Notes: generated by a model not told the origin, from the sequence alone. A stretch of 64,000 bases of DNA from Streptomyces celluloflavus (GCA_000720995.1 JOEL01000056.1:1-64000), one strand, 5' to 3'; numbered from the stretch's first letter, positions 1-9,221 are shown. Program-made: numbers and translations.

Positions 1-159
1 GAGAGCTTCTTCGGCCCCTGAGGGCTTCGAACCCTCCGGATCTGAAAGTCCATCGCATCCCCTGAACTGGGGTGTTGCGACGACCACTAGAACCTAAGAC
101 TCCCGGGGCGGGCCTCCGTCTTGCTTCCGCCGTCGTACGCGGCCGCGCCGCGCGCCGTG
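1..159. other. Structured intergenic segment downstream of hflX
   Basis: No gene is called here. Two hairpins are visible: GAGGG (20-24) with CCCTC (32-36) around a 7-base loop that reads TTCGAAG on the minus strand, like a tRNA T-arm, and TCGCA (53-57)/TGCGA (76-80) enclosing CCCC (59-62)/GGGG (69-72). No acceptor or anticodon arm can be folded around the T-arm-like hairpin, so it is not a tRNA. The hairpins may terminate hflX transcription (minus strand) or belong to an RNA element continuing left of the window. Confidence 0.35.
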
Positions 160-1644
160 TCAGGCGGCCGGTACGAACCGCTGGAACTCGGCGGCCAGCT
201 CTTCGTGCACCCGTGCCTTGAGGACCGTGCCGTCGGCGGTGTGCTCCTCGGAGATGACCTCGCCCTCGGCGTGTGCCCGCGAGACCAGGGCGCCGTGGGT
301 GTAGGGCACCAGCACGTCGATCTCCACCTCGGGGCGCGGCAGTTCCGCGTCGAGCAGTTCCAGCAGCTCCGTGATGCCCTGGCCGGTGCGGGCCGAGACC
401 ACGAGGGCGTGCTTCTCCTGGCGCAGCAGGCGCTGCAGCACCAGCGGGTCGGCGGCGTCGGCCTTGTTGACGACCACGATCTCGGGCACGTCCGTCGCGC
501 CCACGTCGCGGATGACCTGGCGCACGGCGGCGAGCTGCTCCTCCGGCACCGGGTGCGAGCCGTCGACCACGTGCAGGATGAGGTCGGAGTCGCCGACCTC
601 CTCCATCGTGGAGCGGAACGCCTCGACGAGGTGGTGCGGCAGATGCCGGACGAAGCCGACGGTGTCGGCGAGGGTGTAGAGCCGCCCGCTGGGCGTCTCG
701 GCGCGGCGGACGGTGGGGTCCAGGGTGGCGAACAGGGCGTTCTCCACCAGGACGCCGGCGCCGGTGAGGCGGTTGAGCAGCGAGGACTTGCCGGCGTTGG
801 TGTATCCGGCGATGGCGACCGAGGGGACCTTGTTGCGCCGGCGTTCCTGGCGCTTGATGTCCCGGCCGGTCTTCATCTCCGCGATCTCCCGGCGCATCTT
901 CGCCATCTTCTCGCGGATCCGCCGCCGGTCCGTCTCGATCTTGGTCTCACCGGGACCGCGGGTGGCCATGCCGCCACCGCCGCTGGATCCGCCGCCGCCC
1001 ATCTGGCGGGAGAGCGACTGGCCCCAGCCGCGGAGCCTGGGCAGCATGTACTGCATCTGCGCCAGGGAGACCTGTGCCTTGCCCTCCCGGGACTTGGCGT
1101 GCTGGGCGAAGATGTCGAGGATCAGGGCGGTCCTGTCGACCACCTTGACCTTGACGACGTCCTCCAGGTGGATCAGCTGGCCCGGGGAGAGCTCACCGTC
1201 GCACACCACGGTGTCCGCCCCGGATTCGAGGACGATGTCGCGCAGCTCCAGGGCCTTGCCGGAGCCGATGTAGGTGGCCGGGTCGGGCTTGTCGCGGCGC
1301 TGGACGAGGCCGTCGAGCACGAGGGCGCCGGCGGTCTCGGCCAGCGCGGCGAGCTCGGCGAGGGAGTTCTCCGCGTCCTGCACCGTCCCGGAGGTCCACA
1401 CGCCGACGAGCACCACGCGCTCCAGGCGCAGCTGGCGGTACTCGACCTCGGTGACGTCCTCCAGCTCGGTGGAGAGGCCCGCGACGCGGCGCAGCGCCGC
1501 GCGCGCCGAACGGTCGTACTGGTCGCCGTCACGCTCCCCGTCGATCTCGTGGCTCCAGGCGACGTCCTCTTCCATCAGGGCGTCGGCCCGACGGCTCTCG
1601 GGGAGGCGCTGGCGGTCCTGCGGAAGGGAAGAAGAGGAGGTCAT
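160..1644 (-). CDS. hflX: GTPase HflX (ribosome-associated)
   Basis: HflX is a translation-factor-class GTPase that binds the 50S subunit and splits stalled or hibernating ribosomes. The 494-residue product has the family layout: an N-terminal HflX domain with the glycine-rich linker (about residues 215-230), a helical linker, and the G domain with P-loop GYTNAGKS (280-287), G3 DTVGF (327-331) and G4 NKAD (about 391). I start at ATG 1644 because AAAGGA sits 5 bases upstream; a longer frame reaches 1773 without a site. The unusual acidic N-terminal 50 residues are typical of Streptomyces copies. It is followed by the structured segment at the left edge. Call is firm. Confidence 0.95.
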   Translation of the reverse strand: MTSSSSLPQDRQRLPESRRADALMEEDVAWSHEIDGERDGDQYDRSARAALRRVAGLSTELEDVTEVEYRQLRLERVVLVGVWTSGTVQDAENSLAELAALAETAGALVLDGLVQRRDKPDPATYIGSGKALELRDIVLESGADTVVCDGELSPGQLIHLEDVVKVKVVDRTALILDIFAQHAKSREGKAQVSLAQMQYMLPRLRGWGQSLSRQMGGGGSSGGGGMATRGPGETKIETDRRRIREKMAKMRREIAEMKTGRDIKRQERRRNKVPSVAIAGYTNAGKSSLLNRLTGAGVLVENALFATLDPTVRRAETPSGRLYTLADTVGFVRHLPHHLVEAFRSTMEEVGDSDLILHVVDGSHPVPEEQLAAVRQVIRDVGATDVPEIVVVNKADAADPLVLQRLLRQEKHALVVSARTGQGITELLELLDAELPRPEVEIDVLVPYTHGALVSRAHAEGEVISEEHTADGTVLKARVHEELAAEFQRFVPAA

Positions 1645-1788
1645 TTGATCCTTTGTGTCGTTGGGAAGTCCTCGTGGGGACCTGCCGGTCCCGGTGGGAC
1701 TGTCGGTGGTGACAACGTCCGAGCCGCCCCGGAGATTCCCGGGCCCGTCGGCGTCGCCCGTCGATGGTCGCACGGAGGGTGGGGGGCG

Positions 1789-3375
1789 TCACGCGGATTT
1801 TCCGGCCTGTCGGGCGCGTCCTCGGGCGGCCGCCGTGCTCTTGGTGCCCGTCGCGCTCTTCCAGTCGGGGTGGCCGGGCATCGGCGGGGTCTTCGCGCCG
1901 TACAGCCAGGACCCGAGGAAGCCGCCGACGCGCTGCCCGGAGATCCGGGACGCCAGTGCGATGAAGTCGCCGGTGCCGGCCACGCCGTCGCGGTGGTGGT
2001 CCACCCAGGCGCGTTCGAGGCGGTCGAAGGCGGCCTGGCCGATCTTCTCCCGCAGGGCGTACAGGACCAGGGCGCTGCCGTCGTAGAGGACGGGGCGGAA
2101 GATGCTGGTCTTCTTGCCGGGGTCGGCCGGCTTGGGCAGCGCGGGCGGCCCGCCGCTGGCGCGCCAGCCGTCCGACCACTGGTACGCCCGGCGCATCCGG
2201 GCCTCCAGGGGTGCCTTGCCCTTGCTCCGCTCCTGCGCGTAGAGGGCCTCGTACCAGGTGGCGTGGGCTTCGTTGAGCCAGGCGTCGGACCAGCGCCGCG
2301 GGCTGACGCTGTCGCCGAACCACTGGTGGGAGAGTTCGTGCACCATGACGGACTCGACGTACCAGGCGGGCAGCCCGGCGGTCGTGAAGAGCCGCTTCTC
2401 GAACAGCGAGAGGGTCTGGGTCTCCAGCTCGAACCCGGTCTTGGCGTCCGCGATGAGCACCCCGTACGTCTCGAAGGGGAACCGGCCGACCTTGCGCTCC
2501 ATCCAGGCGAGCTGGTCCGGGGTCTTGGCGGCCCACGGCGAGAGGGTGGCGCGGTCGGCTTCCGGGACCACGTCGCGCATCGGCAGACCGTGCGGTCCGC
2601 TGCGCGGCAGGACGGCGGACTTTCCGATGGAGACCTGCGCCAGTTCGGTGGCCATGGGGTGCGCGGTGCGGTAGGTCCAGGTGCGGCGCGTGTCGCGGTC
2701 GTCGCGGCCGAGCGGCACGCCGTTGGCGACGACCGTCAGTGCGCGGGGCGCGGTGACGTGGAAGGTGAAGTACGCCTTGTCGGAGGGGTGGTCGTTGCAG
2801 GGGAAGACGCGGTGTGCGGCGTCGGCCTGGTTGGCCATCGCCAGCCCGTCGGTGGTGCGGATCCAGCCGCCGTCGCTCGTGCCGGCCGGGTTGCTGAGGT
2901 GCCGGACGACGATTCGCAGCTGCCGGCCCGACGTGGCGGGCAGGGGCAGGTCGACCACGAGGTGCTCGCCGCTGCGCGAGTAGGCGGCCGGTACGCCGTC
3001 CACCTGGACGGAGTGGACGGTGCCGCCGGCGTAGTCGAGGTCAAGGCGGTCGAGGTCGGCGGTGGTGCGGGCGGTGATCCGGGTGACGGCGGACAGCGGG
3101 CTGTCGTTGCGGCCGGAGTAGTCCAGCGCGATGTCGTAGGAGGAGACGTGGTAGCCGTTGTTGCCGAGCGTGGGGAAGACGCGGTCGCCGATGCCGTGCG
3201 AGCCGGTGGCCGGGGGCGCGGCCGCGGTGAGCGTGGCGACCGCTGCCAGCCCGAGGGCGGCGGCACGGCGGCCGGCCCGCGACGGGATCCGGCCGCGTGG
3301 GACACGGGGCAGGTCACGGGCGGGGCGGACGGGGCGGACGAGGCCGTGGGACGGCCGGCGCAAGGGAGACGGCAT
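1789..3375 (-). CDS. Secreted M1-family zinc metallopeptidase
   Basis: Aminopeptidase-N-like (M1) metalloprotease, expected outside the cell. An Arg-rich N-terminus (to about residue 37) followed by an Ala/Leu hydrophobic stretch (38-56) looks like a Sec signal peptide; the true start may lie downstream of the one given. The zinc site is complete: HELSH at 346-350 and the third ligand Glu in NEA at 368-370, 18 residues later. The exopeptidase GxMEN motif is replaced by GFELE (314-318), so N-terminal selectivity may differ. At 528 residues it is shorter than full aminopeptidase N (about 850), lacking the large C-terminal helical domain, as in other short secreted actinobacterial M1 enzymes. 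Substrate unknown. Confidence 0.85.
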   Translation of the reverse strand: MPSPLRRPSHGLVRPVRPARDLPRVPRGRIPSRAGRRAAALGLAAVATLTAAAPPATGSHGIGDRVFPTLGNNGYHVSSYDIALDYSGRNDSPLSAVTRITARTTADLDRLDLDYAGGTVHSVQVDGVPAAYSRSGEHLVVDLPLPATSGRQLRIVVRHLSNPAGTSDGGWIRTTDGLAMANQADAAHRVFPCNDHPSDKAYFTFHVTAPRALTVVANGVPLGRDDRDTRRTWTYRTAHPMATELAQVSIGKSAVLPRSGPHGLPMRDVVPEADRATLSPWAAKTPDQLAWMERKVGRFPFETYGVLIADAKTGFELETQTLSLFEKRLFTTAGLPAWYVESVMVHELSHQWFGDSVSPRRWSDAWLNEAHATWYEALYAQERSKGKAPLEARMRRAYQWSDGWRASGGPPALPKPADPGKKTSIFRPVLYDGSALVLYALREKIGQAAFDRLERAWVDHHRDGVAGTGDFIALASRISGQRVGGFLGSWLYGAKTPPMPGHPDWKSATGTKSTAAARGRARQAGKSA

Positions 3376-3483
3376 GGGTTACCGCTATCAGCGCGGCCCG
3401 CCCCCGGGCGGGTGGCGCGGCAGTACGGCACCCGAACGGGCGGCGGTTGCGGCGTCCGGCTTACGCCCGCGGCCCGGGGCGGG

Positions 3484-5685
3484 CTACCCGTGCGCCGCCG
3501 CGGCCGGCCTGGCGCGCCCCGCCCGCAACACGTCGAAGACGCCCGGCACTTGGCGCATCGCCCGCATCAGGGAGGGCAGCGCGGCGGCGTCGGGCAGGTG
3601 CAGGGTGTAGGTGTGCCGTACCCGCTGTTCGTGCGGGGGTTCGACGGCGGCCGACACCACGGCGGCGCCCTGGGCGGCGATCGCCTCGGTGAGGTCCGCC
3701 AAGAGGTGCGGCCTGCTGAACGCCTCGGCGAGGAGGGTCACCCGGCAGCCGTGGCCGGTTTCGTCCGCACCCCGCCAGTGCACCCCGACCGGCTGCCGGC
3801 CGGTCGCCGCCATCCGTGCGACCACGGGGCACAGGGCGCGGTGCACGGTGACCGTGCCGCCCCGTACGGCGAAGCCGGTGACGGAGTCCGGCGGCACCGG
3901 GGTGCAGCAGCCCGCCAGCCGGACCGCCGCACCGGGCAGATCCGCCACCGCGAGGACGTCGGCGGGGCCGCGGGGGGCCGTGCCGTCCCGCCCGGCCGGA
4001 GCGGGTCCCGCGGGGCCGGCAGGCGCGGTCCCCGCCGGGGCGGGCGTGGCGGCGGCCGGGACGTGCGCGGGCGCCGACAGCCACCGGGAGATGGCGAGCC
4101 GGGCGGCGGGCGTACGGGCGTGGTCGAGCCATTCGGGCGAGGGGCCGGCCGCGGAGTCCGGGGCCATCAGCAGATGCAGGCTGTCGCCGTCGCGCAGGAC
4201 GGTGGCGAGCGTGGCCAGGCGGCCGTTGACGCGGGCGCCGATGCAGCAGTGCGCCGCCTCGCCGTGCAGCGCGTAGGCGGCGTCCACACAACTCGCCCCG
4301 GCGGGCAGGCCGATGACGCGGCCCGTGCCGGTGGACGGGCCGTCCGCGGCGCCGTCGGAGGTACCGTCCGCGCAGCAGACCGTGATCTCCCCCTCCTGGG
4401 CCAGGTCGGCGCGGAGCGAGGTCCAGAACGCGTCCGGATCGGGGGTGGTGCGCTGCCAGTCCAGCAGCCGGGAGAGCCAGCCGGGGCGGGTCGGGTCGGC
4501 CCGCTCGCCGTCGGGGGCGTCGGCGCCGTCGGTGGGGGCGTACGGATTGCCCAGGGCGACCACCCCGGCCTCCGCGACCCGGTGCATCTGGTGGGTGCGG
4601 ATCAGTGTCTCGGCGATCTTCCCGTCCTCGGCGGTGACGGCGGTGTGCAGCGATTGGTAGAGGTTGAACTTGGGGACCGCGATGAAGTCCTTGAACTCGG
4701 AGACGACGGGGGTGAAGCAGGTGTGCAGCTCGCCGAGGACCGCGTAGCAGTCGGCGTCCTCGGCGACCAGGACGAGCAGCCGCCCCAGGTCCGCGCCGGT
4801 GACCTCGCCGCGCCGGAGCCGGACGCGGTGCACGGAGACGAAGTGCCGCGGCCGGACGAGGACTTCGGCGTCGATCCGGGCCTCCTCCAGGGTCGTGCGC
4901 ACCCGTTGCGCCATGGCGGCGAGCGGATCGGGCCGCGCCGCGCACTCGCGTACCAGGCGGCGGGCGGCGGCGTACTCCTCCGGGCGCAGGATCGCGAAGA
5001 CCAGGTCCTCCAGCTCGCTCTTGAGGGCCTGTACGCCGAGGCGTTCGGCGAGCGGGATCAGCACGTCCCGGGTCACCTTGGCGATCCGGATCTGCTTGTC
5101 GGGGCGCATCACGCCGAGGGTGCGCATGTTGTGCAGCCGGTCGGCGAGCTTGATGGACATCACCCGGACGTCGTCGCCGGTGGCGACCAGCATCTTGCGG
5201 AAGGTCTCCGGTTCGGCGGCCGCGCCGTAGTCGACCTTCTCCAGCTTCGTCACGCCGTCGACGAGATAGCAGACCTCGGCGCCGAACTCCGCGCGCACCT
5301 GGTCGAGGGTCACCTCCGTGTCCTCGACGGTGTCGTGCAGGAGGGAGGCGGTCAACGTCGTGGTCTCCGCGCCCAGTTGGGCGAGGATGAGGGTGACCGC
5401 CAGCGGGTGGGTGATGTACGGCTCACCGCTCTTGCGCAGCTGGCCGCGGTGCGAGGACTCGGCCCGCGCGTACGCCTTGGCCAGGATGTCCAGGTCGGCG
5501 TCCGGGTGATGGTCGCGGTGCACCTTGGCGACGTGTTCCAGGGCGTCCGGGAGGCCGTCGCGCGGCGCCGGGCCCAGCAGCGCGGCGCGCCCGATGCGGC
5601 GCAGCCCCCGCAACTCCAGCCGGGGGCGGCCGCGCCGGCGCCCCGCCGCTCCGGGACTACCTGGGTTCGTGGCCTCTGCGCTCAT
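3484..5685 (-). CDS. rshA: RelA/SpoT homologue (second RSH protein, RshA-type)
   Basis: Bifunctional-type (p)ppGpp synthetase/hydrolase of 733 residues. Order: HD hydrolase domain (HD at about 117-118 in SLLHDTVEDTE, plus SIKLADRLHNMRTL), synthetase domain (DCYAVLG, FKDFIAVPKFNLYQSLHT), TGS (GLPAGASCVDAAYALHGEAA), a CC-containing zinc-finger-like segment (CCTPVP) and a C-terminal ACT-like domain. ATG 5685 is chosen because GGAGG lies 5 bases upstream. The hydrolase half looks intact. The synthetase half is diverged from canonical RelA: the IRV strand reads LLV and the VELQIRT motif reads AETLIRT, although the metal-binding Asp and Glu positions appear kept. Streptomyces carry a main relA elsewhere; this position corresponds to rshA of S. 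coelicolor. Confidence 0.88.
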   Translation of the reverse strand: MSAEATNPGSPGAAGRRRGRPRLELRGLRRIGRAALLGPAPRDGLPDALEHVAKVHRDHHPDADLDILAKAYARAESSHRGQLRKSGEPYITHPLAVTLILAQLGAETTTLTASLLHDTVEDTEVTLDQVRAEFGAEVCYLVDGVTKLEKVDYGAAAEPETFRKMLVATGDDVRVMSIKLADRLHNMRTLGVMRPDKQIRIAKVTRDVLIPLAERLGVQALKSELEDLVFAILRPEEYAAARRLVRECAARPDPLAAMAQRVRTTLEEARIDAEVLVRPRHFVSVHRVRLRRGEVTGADLGRLLVLVAEDADCYAVLGELHTCFTPVVSEFKDFIAVPKFNLYQSLHTAVTAEDGKIAETLIRTHQMHRVAEAGVVALGNPYAPTDGADAPDGERADPTRPGWLSRLLDWQRTTPDPDAFWTSLRADLAQEGEITVCCADGTSDGAADGPSTGTGRVIGLPAGASCVDAAYALHGEAAHCCIGARVNGRLATLATVLRDGDSLHLLMAPDSAAGPSPEWLDHARTPAARLAISRWLSAPAHVPAAATPAPAGTAPAGPAGPAPAGRDGTAPRGPADVLAVADLPGAAVRLAGCCTPVPPDSVTGFAVRGGTVTVHRALCPVVARMAATGRQPVGVHWRGADETGHGCRVTLLAEAFSRPHLLADLTEAIAAQGAAVVSAAVEPPHEQRVRHTYTLHLPDAAALPSLMRAMRQVPGVFDVLRAGRARPAAAAHG

Positions 5686-5846
5686 GGGCACCTCCGGCGG
5701 CGTCGACCGGCGGTTGGCCGCCGTCAGTCGGACGTCCGGGCCGGTGCTTGATGCTACCGAGCCCATCACGCACCACTGGACGCCTCCCGCCCAGCGTGAA
5801 ACGGATCACCTATTCGAGCGAATCCCGCGACGGGGCCCGTGTCCCG

Positions 5847-6722
5847 TCAGGCGAGCGCGGCGGCCAGCCAGTCGGGGTCGAAGTCGCCCTCGGCGACGAT
5901 CACGGCGGGGCCGGTCATCTCGACCGTGCCGTCCGGCAGCTCGGTGATCGACAGGCTGCCGCCGAGCACATCGACGGTGTACGTGACGGGGGTTCCGGTC
6001 CGTGCGGGGTCCGCGCCGTCCCGGCGGGCGGTGGCGACGGCGACCGCGCAGGCGCCGGTACCGCAGGAGCGGGTCTCGCCCGAGCCGCGCTCGTGCACCC
6101 GCATCGCCACATGGCGCGGGCCGCGGTCGACGACGAACTCGATGTTCACACCGTCGGGGTAGACCGCCGCCGGGCTGTACGGCGGTACGCCGCGCAGCTC
6201 GCCCGCGTGCGCCAGGTCCTCGACGAACGCGACGGCGTGCGGATTGCCCATGTTCACATTGCGGGCCGGCCAGCTGCGACCGTCCAGGGTGACCACGACG
6301 CTCTCCTCGGGGAGTTCGGCGCGGCCCATCGAGACGGTGACGTCGCCGCTCCTGTCGAGGCGGACGCGCCGGACGCCGGCCCGGGTGGCGATGGCGAGAT
6401 CGCCCGCCTCGGCCAGCCCGGCGTACAGCAGATAGCGGGCGAAGACGCGGACGCCGTTGCCGCACATCTCGGCGATCGAACCGTCGCCGTTGCGGTAGTC
6501 CATGAACCACTCGGCCTCGTCGGCCGACGCGCGCGCCTCGGGGTGCGCCGCGGACCGTACGACGCGCAGCAGGCCGTCGCCGCCGACGCCGGCCCGCCGG
6601 TCGCAGATCCGGGCGACCGCGGCCGCGGGCAGGTCCAGGCGGCCGTCCGGGTCGGGAACGATCACGAAGTCGTTCTCGGTGCCGTGGCCCTTGAGGAAGG
6701 CGATGCGCTGCGCGGTGCTCAC
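5847..6722 (-). CDS. dapF: Diaminopimelate epimerase
   Basis: Converts LL-diaminopimelate to meso-DAP for lysine and peptidoglycan synthesis, in the cytoplasm. 291 residues, usual length. Both catalytic cysteines are present in their motifs: MCGNG (C87) and RSCGTGACA (C220). N-terminal FLKGHGTENDFV is the family signature. Streptomyces peptidoglycan uses LL-DAP, so the enzyme here mainly feeds lysine through meso-DAP. It lies between rshA and a small membrane protein on the same strand; a gap of about 160 bases before rshA leaves room for an rshA promoter. Confidence 0.95.
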   Translation of the reverse strand: MSTAQRIAFLKGHGTENDFVIVPDPDGRLDLPAAAVARICDRRAGVGGDGLLRVVRSAAHPEARASADEAEWFMDYRNGDGSIAEMCGNGVRVFARYLLYAGLAEAGDLAIATRAGVRRVRLDRSGDVTVSMGRAELPEESVVVTLDGRSWPARNVNMGNPHAVAFVEDLAHAGELRGVPPYSPAAVYPDGVNIEFVVDRGPRHVAMRVHERGSGETRSCGTGACAVAVATARRDGADPARTGTPVTYTVDVLGGSLSITELPDGTVEMTGPAVIVAEGDFDPDWLAAALA

Positions 6723-6769
6723 CCCTGGATCGTACGGGGGTACCGGGGTGCACCGCGCGGCCGGGCCGC

Positions 6770-7324
6770 TCAGCGCAGCCGGGCGACGCGCCAGATGGCG
6801 AGCGCGGCGAGGACGGCGACCACCGCGGTGTAGATCAGGATGACGCGCCAGCCCGCGCGTCGGCCGGAGCCGCGGACCGGCAGACCGGGCCAGGTGTGGC
6901 CGACGTGGCGGGCGGCCATCATGCCCGAGCCCGCGGCGCAGCAGCAGAGCAGCAGGCCGAGCATCGCGATCACCGCGCCGCCGTCACCGAACTCGAAGGC
7001 GAGGGGGAAGGCGAACATCAGCGAGCCGAGGGCGGCGAGCACGACGATCGGCGCGAGCTGCCACAGGCGCAGCCGGCGCGGCGGGCGGAGCTCCCGGAAG
7101 GACTCGCCGCCGCCGGGGTCCTGCCCGGTCTCGGCGCCGGGGCGGTCCGAGTCGTCCAGGGCGGCGCGGTCCGGGGCCGTCAGGGCGGCCGGGTCGGCCG
7201 CCGGGACGCGCTCGCCGGAGGCGGTCGCACCGTCGCCGGTGTCCGGGCCGTCCGCGTTCAGCGGCGCCGTTCCGGGGCCGTTCCGGTCCGGTTGCTGTGC
7301 TTTGTTGCGAGGGCCGGCTGCCAT
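6770..7324 (-). CDS. Small membrane protein with acidic N-terminal tail
   Basis: About 184 residues, function unknown. The first about 90 residues are Asp/Gly/Ala/Pro-rich and probably unstructured in the cytoplasm; three hydrophobic segments follow (APIVVLAALGSLMFAFPLAF, VIAMLGLLLCCCAAG, VILIYTAVVAVLAALAIW), ending in a basic tail. ATG 7324 is given, but GTG 7330 is equally possible because the GGGGAGG site lies 4 bases before GTG and 10 before ATG. It sits between dapF and miaA on the same strand and may be cotranscribed with dapF (47-base gap). Confidence 0.75.
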   Translation of the reverse strand: MAAGPRNKAQQPDRNGPGTAPLNADGPDTGDGATASGERVPAADPAALTAPDRAALDDSDRPGAETGQDPGGGESFRELRPPRRLRLWQLAPIVVLAALGSLMFAFPLAFEFGDGGAVIAMLGLLLCCCAAGSGMMAARHVGHTWPGLPVRGSGRRAGWRVILIYTAVVAVLAALAIWRVARLR

Positions 7325-7430
7325 TGCCACGCGCCCTCCCCACTGCGACTGCACGCCTCGATCGAGGTTGATGATGACATGTCCGCAGGGGGCCGGACGG
7401 CGGGCGGAGCGTCCCGATGCCATGACGTGA

Positions 7431-8369
7431 TCAGGCTGTGACCGGTCGTTCGAGCAACGCCAGCGCGCACCGCGGCAGTTCCGCCTGCCGGTCGGCCGCG
7501 CCGCTGAGCCAGTGGACCCGCGGATCCCGGCGGAACCAGGAGTCCTGGCGGCGGGCGAACCGCTTGGTGGCACGCACCGTTTCGTCGCGCGCCTGCTGCT
7601 CGGTGCACTCCCCCGCCAGCTGCGCCAGCACCTGCTGGTAGCCGAGCGCCCGGGAGGCGGTACGGCCCTCGCGCAGCCCCTCGGCCGCCAGCCGGCGCAC
7701 CTCGTCGACGAGCCCGGCGTCCCACATGCGGTCCACCCGCCGCGCGATCCGCTCGTCGAGTTCGGGGCGCGCGACGTCTACGCCGATCTGGAGGGTGTCG
7801 TAGACCGCTTCGTGGCCGGGCAGGTGCGCGGTGAACGGGCGGCCGGTGATCTCGATGACCTCCAGGGCCCGCACGATGCGGCGGCCGTTGCCGGCCAGGA
7901 TCGCGTGTGCGGCGGCCGGGTCGGCGGCGGCCAGCCGGGCGTGCAGGGCGCCACTGCCGTGCTCGGCCAGTTCGGCCTCCAGGCGGGCGCGGACGGCCGG
8001 GTCGGTGCCGGGGAAGTCGAGGGCGTCGAGGGCGCCGCGTACGTAGAGGCCGGAGCCGCCGACGAGGACCGGGGTGCGGCCCTCGGCGAGCAGCCGGTCG
8101 ATCTGCGCGCGCGCCAGTTTCTGGTACTCGGCGACGTTCGCCGCCCGTGTCACGTCCCAGATGTCCAGGAGGTGGTGCGGGACCCCCTGCTGTTCCTGGG
8201 GCGTCAGTTTGGCGGTGCCGATGTCCATTCCCCGATAGAGCTGCATGGAGTCGGCGTTGATGACCTCGCCGCCCAGATGCCGGGCGAGCGCGACGCCAAG
8301 GTCGGATTTTCCGGCCGCGGTGGGGCCGACGACGGCGATGACCCGCGGAGCGGGAACGGCGATGTTCAC
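7431..8369 (-). CDS. miaA: tRNA dimethylallyltransferase
   Basis: Transfers a dimethylallyl group to A37 of tRNAs reading UNN codons; MiaB (encoded at 10278-11804) then methylthiolates the product, so both steps of ms2i6A37 are in this window. In Streptomyces this modification affects the bldA tRNA-Leu(UUA) and hence development. 312 residues with P-loop GPTAAGKS (15-22), INADSMQLYRG and VGGSGLYVRGALD. I start at GTG 8369 (VNIAVPAP); its ribosome site is weak (ACGGGG close to the start) and longer frames lack any homology-like sequence. Confidence 0.93.
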   Translation of the reverse strand: MNIAVPAPRVIAVVGPTAAGKSDLGVALARHLGGEVINADSMQLYRGMDIGTAKLTPQEQQGVPHHLLDIWDVTRAANVAEYQKLARAQIDRLLAEGRTPVLVGGSGLYVRGALDALDFPGTDPAVRARLEAELAEHGSGALHARLAAADPAAAHAILAGNGRRIVRALEVIEITGRPFTAHLPGHEAVYDTLQIGVDVARPELDERIARRVDRMWDAGLVDEVRRLAAEGLREGRTASRALGYQQVLAQLAGECTEQQARDETVRATKRFARRQDSWFRRDPRVHWLSGAADRQAELPRCALALLERPVTA

Positions 8370-8551
8370 CCCGTCAGTCTCGCAAACATCGCGCGCCACT
8401 CCCGAACGAGCGACGTGACGGGGGACGGATGAGGTCGTTGCCTGTTCGAGGTCCCGAGTGCCGGTACCTGCAACCGGCGCCCGCGGGCAGCGCAATGGGT
8501 GCGCTCCGGGCGGCGCAGGATCTCGCCCGCACACGTAAGGTAGGAGCAGTT

Positions 8552-8875
8552 ATGGGCGTTTTTTCACGTTTTCGACGCCGTAAGTCCGAGGCTTCGGCCG
8601 AGGAGACGGCCGCCGCGACCGTGACGGCGGAACCGGCCGAGCCGACAGGCGAGACCGGGGAGCCCGCCACCGCACCGCAGCCCGCGGCGTCCGGCGACCG
8701 GGCCGGCGCCGCGAGCGGTGACGCCGCCGTCGGCGCAGCCACCGGCGCGGCCGACAGCACAGCCGGTGACGACGGACAGCGCGCGGCCGAGGCTACCGAG
8801 GGCGCCGGGATTCCCCGGCAGCAGTCCGCGGGGGCCGCGGCGGACAGCGACGCCGGCGAGAGCGCCCGCCAGTAG
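8552..8875 (+). CDS. Small acidic Ala/Pro-rich hypothetical protein
   Basis: 107-residue protein not assigned to a family. It opens with a basic amphipathic start (MGVFSRFRRRKSE) and continues as a low-complexity Ala/Glu/Thr/Gly/Pro stretch, probably disordered. TAGGAG lies 7 bases before ATG 8552, which supports translation. It is divergent from miaA (the 182 bases between them hold both promoters) and 70 bases upstream of the next small plus-strand gene, with which it may be cotranscribed. Confidence 0.7.
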   Translation: MGVFSRFRRRKSEASAEETAAATVTAEPAEPTGETGEPATAPQPAASGDRAGAASGDAAVGAATGAADSTAGDDGQRAAEATEGAGIPRQQSAGAAADSDAGESARQ

Positions 8876-8945
8876 TCCGGCGGCCGGACCGCGGTGGTCC
8901 GGCGGGGGATCCGGCGCCGGTTCCCACGGAGAAGGAAGGTGGCCC

Positions 8946-9221
8946 ATGGGCCTGATGGACAATCTCAAGACCACGGCCGGCCTCCTCAAGGACAAGGCCG
9001 GTGACCTCGCGCAGCAGCACGGGGACAAGATCGGATCCGGGCTGGAGAAGGCCGCCAGGACGGTCGACGAGAAGACCAAGGGCAAGTACAGCAGCCAGAT
9101 CCGGACGGGCACGGACAAGGCCAAGGACGCCCTCGGGCGGCTGTCCGGGAGCGCCGGTCAGCCACCGGGTGCGGGATCCGCGGACAGCGCGGAGAAGAGA
9201 CGCGAGGGCGGGCCCTTCTGA
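8946..9221 (+). CDS. Rv0909-type small protein (annotated as antitoxin family)
   Basis: 91 residues, charged and helical, with the pattern MGLMDNLK...LLKDKAGDLAQQ...GLEKAARTVDEKTKGKYSSQI...TDKAKDALGRL. This matches the MT0933/Rv0909-like family that databases label antitoxin. AAGGAAGGTGG directly upstream is a good ribosome site. No toxin gene is adjacent: upstream is a disordered protein, downstream a terminator and a convergent gene. The antitoxin label should be treated as a family name only; a stress- or DNA-associated helical protein is equally possible. Confidence 0.75.
   Translation: MGLMDNLKTTAGLLKDKAGDLAQQHGDKIGSGLEKAARTVDEKTKGKYSSQIRTGTDKAKDALGRLSGSAGQPPGAGSADSAEKRREGGPF

Noticed and set aside
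20-36. tRNA gene
   Set aside because: Only a T-arm-like hairpin is present; acceptor, D and anticodon arms cannot be formed around it.
121-5751. 1876-codon plus-strand open frame
   Set aside because: It is antisense to hflX, the M1 peptidase and rshA, whose proteins have clear motifs; high GC produces such long mirror frames.
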